The position numbers were made by a program, and so were the translations under genes. 64,000 bases of DNA. Source: Denitratisoma sp. Lineage in GTDB: Bacteria; Pseudomonadota; Gammaproteobacteria; Burkholderiales; Rhodocyclaceae. The notes beneath the pieces were generated by a model that had not been told where the DNA came from, made no database searches, and was given only the letters and a program-made list of their open reading frames with translations. This document shows, in pieces, positions 8,803 through 16,181 of the stretch. The DNA lies in the NCBI GenBank assembly GCA_032027165.1, contig JAVSMO010000001.1:1048878-1112877 (forward strand). The letters are read 5' to 3'. Each line of letters opens with the position of its first letter. The first letter of the stretch is position 1.

Positions 8803-9162
8803 ATGAAAGCGAACAAATGGATTCTCGGCCTGATGCTGCTGTGCGCGGCGGCGTCGGGCCCGGCGTGGGCGGACGGGCGCGGTCATCGGCACCATCACCA
8901 TGGTTCGCGTGTCGGGGTCGGCGTATATTTCGGCGTGCCGCTGGGGTATTACTGGTACGGCCCGCCTGCCTATTACTATCGCTACCCGCAAACGGTGATC
9001 GTGCGGCCGGAGCCGGTCTATATCGAGCGCGCCGCGCCCCAGGCGGCGGCGCCGGCCGAGGCGGTCTGGTACTACTGCAGTGCGTCGCGGACGTATTATC
9101 CTTACGTGAAGGATTGTCCGGGCGGCTGGGAGCGCGTCGTGCCGACGCCGCCGCCGAATTGA
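8803..9162 (+). CDS. Small exported His/Tyr-rich protein
   Basis: A 119-residue protein starting at the ATG preceded by CAGGAGGCGAAC, an excellent ribosome-binding site. An N-terminal signal peptide ends near residue 24 (PAWADG). The mature part opens with a His-rich run (GHRHHHHGS), followed by Gly/Tyr/Pro-rich sequence (GYYWYGPPAYYYRYP) and a C-terminal WYYCSASRTYYPYVKDC module. This resembles small periplasmic or outer-membrane proteins often found beside glycine-zipper lipoproteins, as here. The His run could bind metal. Function unknown. Confidence 0.75.
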   Translation: MKANKWILGLMLLCAAASGPAWADGRGHRHHHHGSRVGVGVYFGVPLGYYWYGPPAYYYRYPQTVIVRPEPVYIERAAPQAAAPAEAVWYYCSASRTYYPYVKDCPGGWERVVPTPPPN

Positions 9163-9185
9163 CCGGAAACCGGGGGAGGTTTTCC

Positions 9186-9689
9186 ATGCGCCATGCAAAC
9201 AAACTCATGCTGGCGGCCGTGCCGTTCGTGCTCGCCGCCTGCGTCTCCACGCCGAGCGGGCCGAGCGTGATGGTACTGCCGGGCACCGGCATGAGCTTCG
9301 AGCAGTTCCGCCAGGACGACATGCTGTGCCGGCAGTATGCCTCCGGCGAGATCGGGCAGACCGCGGAAGGCGCGGCGACCCAGACGACGGTGAGCAGCGC
9401 GGCCGTCGGCACCGTGATCGGCGCGGTGGCGGGGGCGGCGCTGAACGGCCGCCATGGCGCCGCGGTGGGCGCCGGCACCGGCCTCATGGTGGGCACCGTG
9501 TCCGGCGCCGGTGCGGCGCAGCTTTCCGCGCAGGAAGCCCAGAAGCGCTACGACAACGCCTTCGTGCAGTGCATGTATGCGAAGGGGCATCGCGTGCCCG
9601 TCTCGGGTCATTATTCGCCGGACCGGATGCCCGCCGCCCCCGCGCCGGCCGCAACGCCGTACCCGCCGCCGCCGCCCGCTTCGCGCTGA
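9186..9689 (+). CDS. Glycine-zipper lipoprotein
   Basis: A 167-residue precursor with a lipoprotein signal peptide and lipobox LAAC (Cys about residue 19). A Gly/Ala-rich segment at about residues 75-110 (GTVIGAVAGAALNG, then GAGTGLMVGTVSG) has the GxxxG spacing of glycine-zipper proteins that insert in or coat the outer membrane. The C-terminus is Pro/Ala-rich. It follows the small exported protein by 23 bases with a GGGGGAGG ribosome-binding site, so the two are probably co-transcribed. It ends four bases before the convergent ferredoxin oxidoreductase gene. Confidence 0.8.
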   Translation: MRHANKLMLAAVPFVLAACVSTPSGPSVMVLPGTGMSFEQFRQDDMLCRQYASGEIGQTAEGAATQTTVSSAAVGTVIGAVAGAALNGRHGAAVGAGTGLMVGTVSGAGAAQLSAQEAQKRYDNAFVQCMYAKGHRVPVSGHYSPDRMPAAPAPAATPYPPPPPASR

Positions 9690-9693
9690 AAGG

Positions 9694-12600
9694 TTACGCC
9701 GCGACGGCGGTGCGGGCGTCCTGCGGCGGCTGGCCGTACCGCTGCATCAGTTCAACCTGCTTCGCTCGCGCCGTGGCCACGTTGCGCTGCTTGATCGGGC
9801 CGAAGCCGCGGATGGTCTCCGGCAGGCGGGCGATCTCGGTGGCGGTCGCCAGGTTGTCGGCGCGGAGACCTGACAGCAGCGTCTCCACCGTCCTTTCGTA
9901 CTCCCCGATCAGTTGCCGCTCGAGGCGGCGTTCTTCCGAGCGGCCGAACACATCGAAGGCGGTGCCGCGCAGGAATTTCAGCTTCGCCAGCGGCTTCATG
10001 GCCATCCGCATCCAGCTGCCGTAGGCGAACTTCTTCGGCAGGCCGGTGTTCGGGTCGGTGCGGCTGAACAGCGGGATGGCCAGGTGGAAGCGCAGGCGGT
10101 AGTCGCCCTCGAAGGTGGACGCCAGGGTGCGCTCGAATTCCGGATCGCTGTAGAGGCGCGCCACCTCGTATTCGTCCTTGTAGGCGAGCAGCTTGTAGTA
10201 GTTGCGGGCGACGGCCTCGGCCAGCTGGGTGCTGCCGGGCGCGAGCGCCGACTCGGCAGCGCGCACGCGCTCGACCAGCGCGGCGTAACGTTGCGCGTAG
10301 GCCGCATCCTGATAGTCGGTCAGCGCGGCACGGCGGCGGGCGACGGTCTCGTCGAGGCTTTGCGACAGGACGTGGGTCGGCAGCACCGGCTCGGCCTCGG
10401 CGACCAGGCGCTCGACCGCCGCCGGGTCATGGGCGGCGCGGCGGCCCCAGAGGAAGGCGGCCTTGTTGTCGTCGACGGCGACGCCGTTCAGTTCGATGGC
10501 GCGCATCAGCGCGTCGAGGGACAGCGGCACGCGGCCCTTCTGCCAGGCGTAGCCGAGCATGAACATGTTGGTGCCGATGGAGTGGCCCAGCAGCAGCGTG
10601 GCGAGCCGGCTGGCGTCGAGGAGGTCGGCGCGGCCCTCGCCGACGGCCTCGCGGATCTGGCCTTCCATGGTGGCGAGCGGGAAGGGGTGGTCGGGGTTGC
10701 GCACGAAGTCCCCGGTGATGGCCTTGCCGGTGTTGACGATGGCGCGCGTGCGGCCGATCTGCGTCTTGACGAGGGCGTCGTTGCCGACGGCGACGACGAT
10801 GTCGCAGCCGAGCAGGGTGTCGGCCTCGCCGGTGGCAAGGCGCGGGGCATGCAGCTGTTCCTGCCTTTCCGCGAGACGCACGTGCGACATGACGGCGCCG
10901 CCCTTCTGCGCGAGGCCGGTCATGTCGAGCACGGTGACGCCCTTGCCCTCGAGGTGGGCGGCCATGCCGACCAGTGCGCCGATGGTCACCACGCCGGTGC
11001 CGCCGACGCCGGCGACGAGGATGCCGACGGGCTTCTCCAGGCTCGGCAGCGCCGGCTCGGGCAGTTCGGCGAAGGCGCTTTCGGCGGCCTGCAGCGCCTT
11101 GCCGCGCCGCAATTGCCCGCCGTGCACCGTGAGGATGCTCGGGCAGAAGCCGGAGACGCAGGCATAGTCCTTGTTGCAGGTGGACTGGTCGATGGCACGC
11201 TTCCTGCCGAACTCGGTCTCCACCGGCACGACGGAGAGGCAGTTCGACTTGGCGCTGCAGTCGCCGCAGCCTTCGCACACCAGTTCGTTGATGAAGACGC
11301 GCACGGCCGGGTCGGGGAACTTGCCGCGCTTGCGCCGGCGGCGCTTCTCGGCGGCGCAGGTCTGGTCGTACACCAGTACCGTGACGCCCGGGGTGTCGCG
11401 CAGTTCGCGCTGGGTCCGCTCCAGTTCGTCGCGGTGACGGATTTCCACGCCCGCGGCGAAGCCGGGGGCGTCGCCGTACTTGCCGGGGTCGTCGGCCAGC
11501 ACGACGATGCGCGCGACGCCTTCCGATTCGATCTGGCGGGTAATCTGCGGCACCGTCAGCGGGCCGTCCACCGGCTGGCCGCCGGTCATGGCGACGGCGT
11601 CGTTGTAGAGCAGCTTGTAGGTGATGTTCACCCCGGCGGCGACGGCGGCGCGGATGGCGAGCAGGCCGGAGTGGTAGTAGGTGCCGTCACCCATGTTGGC
11701 GAAGACGTGCCTGGTGCCGCTGTGCCCGGCCATGCCGAGCCAAGTGGCGCCTTCGCCGCCCATCTGGCTGATGGTGACGGTGTTGCGGCCCATCGACACC
11801 GCCATCAGGTGGCAGCCGACGCCGCCCAGCGCGCAGGAGCCCTCCGGCACGCGGGTGGACAGGTTGTGCGGGCAGCCCGGGCAGAAGTAGGGCATGCGCA
11901 TCAGCGCCAGCTTCGGCTTGGACAGCGCCTGGTCCTTGGCCTCGAGGAAGGCCAGCTTCTCGCGGATGCGCTCGGAGGTGTGGAAGCGGCCGATGCGCGC
12001 GGCGATGGCGCGTGCGACGATGGCCGGTGTGAGCTCCGCCGTCGGCGGCAGCAGCCAGGCGTGGTGCGGCGCCGGCCACTCGCCGGTCTCGTCGAACTTG
12101 CCGACGACACGCGGGCGGACATCCTCCCGCCAGTTGTAGAGCATCTCCTTCAGCTGGTACTCGATGATCTGGCGCTTCTCCTCGACGACGAGGATCTCCT
12201 CCAGCCCCTCGGCGAAGTGGCGCACGCCGTCGGCCTCCAGCGGCCAGGGCATGCCGACCTTGTACAGGCGCAGGCCGATGTCGGCGGCCGTCCGTGCGTC
12301 GATGCCGAGGTCGTCGAGTGCCTGGCGCACGTCGAGATACGCCTTGCCGCAGGCGATGATGCCGAGGCGCGGCCGCGGGCTGTCGTAGACCAGGTAGTTG
12401 AGCCGGTTGGCGCGGGCGTAGGCGAGGGCCGCATACACCTTGGATTCCTGCATGCGGTGCTCCTGCGCCAGCTGCGGGTCGGGCCAGCGGATGTTCACGC
12501 CGTCCGGCGGCAGGACGAAATCCTCGGGCAGGCGGATCTGCACGCGCGACGGATCGACCTCGACGGTGGCCGAGCTCTCGACGGTGTCGGAAGTGGTCTT

Positions 12601-13197
12601 CATCGCCACCCAGCAGCCGGAATAGCGCGACATGGCCCAGCCGTGCAGGCCGAGGTCGAGGTACTCCTGCAGGCCGGCCGGCGCCAGCACCGGGATGCCG
12701 CAGGCGGAGAACATGTGCTCGCTCTGGTGCGCTACGGCTGAGGAGCGCGCCGAGTGGTCGTCGCCGGCGACCAGCAGCACGCCGCCGTGCTTCGCGGTGC
12801 CGGCGTAGTTGGCGTGCTTGAAGACGTCGCCGCAGCGGTCGACGCCGGGTCCCTTGCCGTACCACATGGCGAAGATGCCGTCGACCTGCGGGTCGGGAAA
12901 CAGGTGCAGCTGCTGCGTGCCCCAGATGGCGGTGGCGGCGAGGTCCTCGTTCACCCCCGGCTGGAACTTGATGTTGTGGCCGGCGAGGAAGCGCTGCGCG
13001 TCGTGCAGCGCGGTATCGAGGCCGCCGAGCGGCGAGCCGCGGTAGCCGGAGACGTAGCCGGCAGTGTTCAGGCCGGCGGCGCGGTCGCGCGCATGCTGCA
13101 GCATGGGCAGGCGCGCCAGGGCCTGCACGCCGGTGAGGAACACCCGGCCTTGGTCGAGCTTGTACTTGTCTTCCAGCGTTACCGGTGCCAGCTTCAT
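9694..13197 (-). CDS. Fused indolepyruvate:ferredoxin oxidoreductase
   Basis: A 1167-residue single-chain 2-oxoacid:ferredoxin oxidoreductase of the indolepyruvate type. The N-terminal part is pyrimidine-binding (GYRGSPLGGLDTALHDA). It is followed by CPGCPHN and the TPP-binding motif around NMGDGTYYHSG. Next comes a Cys-rich segment (CEGCGDCSAKSNC, then CNKDYACVSGFC) for Fe-S clusters, and a gamma domain (VGGTGVVTIGALVGMAAHLE). Known: such enzymes oxidise aryl-pyruvates to aryl-acetyl-CoA, reducing ferredoxin. It lies 28 bases after dctM and is probably in the TRAP operon. Inference: it could make indoleacetyl-CoA from tryptophan-derived indolepyruvate and supply reduced ferredoxin. Specificity for phenylpyruvate is possible. 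Confidence 0.88.
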   Translation of the reverse strand: MKLAPVTLEDKYKLDQGRVFLTGVQALARLPMLQHARDRAAGLNTAGYVSGYRGSPLGGLDTALHDAQRFLAGHNIKFQPGVNEDLAATAIWGTQQLHLFPDPQVDGIFAMWYGKGPGVDRCGDVFKHANYAGTAKHGGVLLVAGDDHSARSSAVAHQSEHMFSACGIPVLAPAGLQEYLDLGLHGWAMSRYSGCWVAMKTTSDTVESSATVEVDPSRVQIRLPEDFVLPPDGVNIRWPDPQLAQEHRMQESKVYAALAYARANRLNYLVYDSPRPRLGIIACGKAYLDVRQALDDLGIDARTAADIGLRLYKVGMPWPLEADGVRHFAEGLEEILVVEEKRQIIEYQLKEMLYNWREDVRPRVVGKFDETGEWPAPHHAWLLPPTAELTPAIVARAIAARIGRFHTSERIREKLAFLEAKDQALSKPKLALMRMPYFCPGCPHNLSTRVPEGSCALGGVGCHLMAVSMGRNTVTISQMGGEGATWLGMAGHSGTRHVFANMGDGTYYHSGLLAIRAAVAAGVNITYKLLYNDAVAMTGGQPVDGPLTVPQITRQIESEGVARIVVLADDPGKYGDAPGFAAGVEIRHRDELERTQRELRDTPGVTVLVYDQTCAAEKRRRRKRGKFPDPAVRVFINELVCEGCGDCSAKSNCLSVVPVETEFGRKRAIDQSTCNKDYACVSGFCPSILTVHGGQLRRGKALQAAESAFAELPEPALPSLEKPVGILVAGVGGTGVVTIGALVGMAAHLEGKGVTVLDMTGLAQKGGAVMSHVRLAERQEQLHAPRLATGEADTLLGCDIVVAVGNDALVKTQIGRTRAIVNTGKAITGDFVRNPDHPFPLATMEGQIREAVGEGRADLLDASRLATLLLGHSIGTNMFMLGYAWQKGRVPLSLDALMRAIELNGVAVDDNKAAFLWGRRAAHDPAAVERLVAEAEPVLPTHVLSQSLDETVARRRAALTDYQDAAYAQRYAALVERVRAAESALAPGSTQLAEAVARNYYKLLAYKDEYEVARLYSDPEFERTLASTFEGDYRLRFHLAIPLFSRTDPNTGLPKKFAYGSWMRMAMKPLAKLKFLRGTAFDVFGRSEERRLERQLIGEYERTVETLLSGLRADNLATATEIARLPETIRGFGPIKQRNVATARAKQVELMQRYGQPPQDARTAVAA

Positions 13198-13225
13198 GGA
13201 CGGCTCCCGATGGCAGGTTGATGGG

Positions 13226-14518
13226 CTATTTCACGAACTGCGTCAGGTAGAGCGAGATCGCCGGAAAGGCGACCAGGAGGCCCAGGCGCACGACGTCGGC
13301 GACGATGAAGGGCATCACGCCGCGGAAGACGGACTGGGTCGGTACGTCGGGCAGCACGCTGCGCAGGACGAAGACATTGAGGCCGACCGGCGGCGTGATC
13401 ATGCTGATCTCGGTGACGACGACCACGATGATGCCGAACCAGATCAGGTCGTAGCCGAGGTGGGCGACCAGCGGGTAGAACATCGGCACGGTGAGCAGGA
13501 TCATCGACATGCTCTCCAGCACGCAGCCGAGCACGAGGTAGATGAGCAGGATGGCGATGATGACCAGAAGCGGCGTCTCGCGGAACCGTTCGGCGTATTG
13601 CGTCAGTTCCGTCGGCATGCCGGTCATGTTGATGAAGTTGGCGAAGATGAGCGCCCCGATCAGGATGGTGAAGATCATGCCGGTGGTGATGGCGCTTTCC
13701 ACCAGGATGAGGCGCAGCAGGCGCCAGTCGAAGCCCTGGCGCGCCAGCAGGAACACCAGGCCGCCCCCGGCGCCGATGCCGGCCGCCTCGGTCGGCGTGA
13801 AGATGCCGCCGTAGATGCCGCCGATGACGACGAGGAACAGGATCAGCACGCCCCAGACGTCGCCGAGGGCGACCAAGCGTTCGTGCCAGGTAACGCGCTC
13901 GCCCGGCGGCCCGGCCTTGGGATCCAGCCGCACCGTCACCGAAACGGCGGCCAGATAGCAGGCGACGGCGACGAGTCCGGGCAGGATGCCGGCGATGAAC
14001 AGCTTGCCGATGTTCTGCTCGGCGAGGATGCCGTAGATCACCATCACCACGCTGGGCGGGATGAGGATGCCCAGTGTGCCGCCGGCAGCGATGGAGCCGG
14101 CGGCGAGCGCATCCGAATAGCCGTACTTGCGCATCGACGGCATGGCCACCTTGCTCATGGTGGCGGCGGTGGCCAGGCTTGAGCCGCAGATGGCCCCGAA
14201 GCCGCCGCAGGCGAGGATGGTGGCCATCGCCAGGCCGCCGCGGCGGTGGCCGAGGAAGGCATAGGAGACGCGGTAGAGCTCGGCGGACAGGCCAGCCTTC
14301 GTGACCAGGTTGCCCATCAGGATGAACAGCGGCACGATGGACAGGGTATAGGACATGCCGGTCTCGAAAGCCACCGAGCCGACCATCGACAGCGCCGCAG
14401 TGAAGTTCACCATGTAGGCGAAGCCGAGGAAGCCGACCAGCGCCATCGAAAAGGCGATGGGCAGGCGCAGGAATGTCAGCCCCAGCATGACGGCGAAGGC
14501 GATGAGTGCTTCTTGCAT
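13226..14518 (-). CDS. dctM: TRAP transporter large membrane subunit (DctM)
   Basis: A 430-residue membrane protein with about 12 hydrophobic segments and the DctM family pattern: LRLPIAFSMALVGFLG near the N-terminus, GGTLGILIPPSVVMVIYG in the middle and TPPVGLNVFVLRSV towards the end. These Pro-rich half-helix motifs are typical of TRAP/ion-transporter proteins. Known: DctM is the sodium-coupled permease working with the small DctQ subunit and a periplasmic DctP. It is the third gene of the dctPQM operon, ten bases after dctQ. The substrate is unknown; position next to the indoleacetate operon suggests an aromatic acid. Confidence 0.93.
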   Translation of the reverse strand: MQEALIAFAVMLGLTFLRLPIAFSMALVGFLGFAYMVNFTAALSMVGSVAFETGMSYTLSIVPLFILMGNLVTKAGLSAELYRVSYAFLGHRRGGLAMATILACGGFGAICGSSLATAATMSKVAMPSMRKYGYSDALAAGSIAAGGTLGILIPPSVVMVIYGILAEQNIGKLFIAGILPGLVAVACYLAAVSVTVRLDPKAGPPGERVTWHERLVALGDVWGVLILFLVVIGGIYGGIFTPTEAAGIGAGGGLVFLLARQGFDWRLLRLILVESAITTGMIFTILIGALIFANFINMTGMPTELTQYAERFRETPLLVIIAILLIYLVLGCVLESMSMILLTVPMFYPLVAHLGYDLIWFGIIVVVVTEISMITPPVGLNVFVLRSVLPDVPTQSVFRGVMPFIVADVVRLGLLVAFPAISLYLTQFVK

Positions 14519-14528
14519 GGTTGGTTAC

Positions 14529-15050
14529 CTAGACTTCGCCGGCGCCGCCCGTGGCTTCCTTCTGCCGGATCATGAGAAAAAGAATCAGGGCCGTGAAGGC
14601 CGCCAGCACGCTCATGAAATACACCAGCGGCCATACCTCCAATTGCAACACCGCCGTGGTGTCGCCCTGCTCGATCATCTGTCCGCCCTTGACCCACAGG
14701 CGCCAGGCGATGACCGCCATGCACAGCGCGCTCACCAGCTGGATCAGCGCATGCAATGCGGGCCTGACGAACCTCGGGATGCAGTTTGCGAAGAGATCGA
14801 TGGTCACCTGCTGGTTGCGCAGGGTTACCAGGGGAAGCGAGGCGAAGATCAGCGCGCCCATCATGAGTTCGGTGACTTCCAGCGCACCCGGCACCGGTTC
14901 GCTGAAAACATAGCGGCCGGCGACATCCGCGCAGGTAAGCAGCATGATGCAGGCCAGGATCAGCGCGGTGGCCGATCCCAGCAGCATCTCGAAAGGCTTT
15001 TCCCAGCGGCCCAGGAGCGGGCCGCCGGGATTCGTCGACAAGCCGGACAC
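14529..15050 (-). CDS. dctQ: TRAP transporter small membrane subunit (DctQ)
   Basis: A 173-residue protein with four hydrophobic helices and the DctQ hallmark around residues 40-90 (CADVAGRYVFSEPVPGALEV followed by ELMMGALIFASLPLV). The start is GTG, only two bases after the dctP stop, so translation is probably coupled. Known: DctQ supports DctM in the tripartite transporter. It is about the usual length for the family. Confidence 0.9.
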   Translation of the reverse strand: MSGLSTNPGGPLLGRWEKPFEMLLGSATALILACIMLLTCADVAGRYVFSEPVPGALEVTELMMGALIFASLPLVTLRNQQVTIDLFANCIPRFVRPALHALIQLVSALCMAVIAWRLWVKGGQMIEQGDTTAVLQLEVWPLVYFMSVLAAFTALILFLMIRQKEATGGAGEV

Positions 15051-15052
15051 GC

Positions 15053-16075
15053 TTACTTGCCGGAGAGCTTCTTGATCTCGGCGCGGAATTCGGCCATCAC
15101 GGCGGCGCCGTCGATGCCCTTGGCCTTGGCCTCGTTATACCAGGCCTTCTCCAGCGGATCGGTCTTGGACTTGATCTCGGCCACGAATTCCGGGCTGGCG
15201 TTGCGGATGACGATCTTTTCCGCTTCCATCGCCTTCAGGCCGGCCGCATCCTCGCGGTCCCAGACCTTGCCGGCCATGTGGGCGTAGTGCTCGCCGGAAA
15301 CTTTCAGGATGGCGTCCTGGTCGGCTTTCGGCAGGCCCTTGAACTTGGCCTCGTTCATCCACAGGCCGAAGCTGACGTTGTAGAGGCCGCCGGGCACCAC
15401 CGTCATGTGGTTGACCAGGGGCACCAGCTTGAAGGCCGGCACGGAGTCCTTCGGGAAGAAGATGCCGTCGGCGATGCCGCTCTTCATGATCTCGTAGGTC
15501 TCCGATGCCGGCTTCAGCAGCGGCACGGCGCCCATCGCCTTGGTGATGTCCACCACCAGGCCGCCGCCGACGCGGATTTTCTGGTTGGCGATGTCGGCGA
15601 GCGAGGCGACCTTCTGCTTGGTCATGTAGATCTGGCCGGGGCCGTGGGTCATCAGGCCGAGCAGGACGACGCCCTTGTGCTCGTCGAGCTTGGCCATGTG
15701 CTTCATGTAGGTGCGCCAGTAGGCCACCGAAATCGCTTCCGACGAGTCGCCGATGAAGGGGAATTCCGCCATCTTGGTCATCGGGAAGCGGCCCGGCGTA
15801 TAGCCGTGCACCGAGATCGACACGTCGGCCAGGCCGTCGCGAACGGCGTCGAAGGTGCCGGGCGGGCTCGCCACGGCTTTCGGCAGCAGCCGGAACTTGA
15901 CGCGGCCCTGAGTGGCCGTTTCGACCTCCTTGGCCCAGCCCATGAGCATGTCCTTGGTGATGATGTGGCTGGGCGGCAGCCAGGACGATATGGTCAGCGT
16001 CGTCTGCGCCTGGGCGGGGGCCCAGGCGAGAACGCCGGCCAGCAGGGTGGCGGCAAGGCTTGCGAGCTTTTTCAT
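15053..16075 (-). CDS. dctP: TRAP transporter periplasmic binding protein (DctP)
   Basis: A 340-residue precursor with a signal peptide (Lys-Lys start, hydrophobic core, cleavage after residue 23 at PAQA). The mature protein has the DctP/TAXI-like pattern: ISSWLPPSHIITKDML, a conserved Arg in QKIRVGGGLV that normally clamps the substrate carboxylate, and a C-terminal WYNEAKAKGID. The first gene of the operon has its own promoter upstream. Known: DctP proteins mostly bind organic acids. Inference: uptake of indoleacetate, an arylpyruvate or another carboxylate used by the adjacent operons. Confidence 0.92.
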   Translation of the reverse strand: MKKLASLAATLLAGVLAWAPAQAQTTLTISSWLPPSHIITKDMLMGWAKEVETATQGRVKFRLLPKAVASPPGTFDAVRDGLADVSISVHGYTPGRFPMTKMAEFPFIGDSSEAISVAYWRTYMKHMAKLDEHKGVVLLGLMTHGPGQIYMTKQKVASLADIANQKIRVGGGLVVDITKAMGAVPLLKPASETYEIMKSGIADGIFFPKDSVPAFKLVPLVNHMTVVPGGLYNVSFGLWMNEAKFKGLPKADQDAILKVSGEHYAHMAGKVWDREDAAGLKAMEAEKIVIRNASPEFVAEIKSKTDPLEKAWYNEAKAKGIDGAAVMAEFRAEIKKLSGK

Positions 16076-16142
16076 GTGATTCCTCCTTTGGTTTGAGCGG
16101 ACGACTGGTTTATGTGTTACGTATTTCGTTTTCCGCAGCCTA

Positions 16143-16171
16143 CATTGTGTAACAGATTAAATCCCTGTCAA
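16143..16171 (-). promoter_or_regulatory. Candidate sigma-70 promoter of the TRAP/IOR operon
   Basis: On the minus strand TTGACA (16166-16171) is followed after 16 bases by CACAAT (16144-16149), about 70 bases before the dctP ATG. An inverted pair TGTTAC/GTAACA (16115-16120 and 16149-16154) overlaps and follows the -10 and might be an operator. The 15-bp operator seen at the GntR promoter is absent here, so this operon appears to be controlled differently. Confidence 0.45.
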
Positions 16172-16181
16172 GCTTGTGGGA

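Noticed and set aside
9913..12741. Long 942-residue frame on the plus strand opposite the ferredoxin oxidoreductase
   Set aside because: It is antisense to a well-supported gene, has no recognisable motifs and reflects high GC content at third positions.
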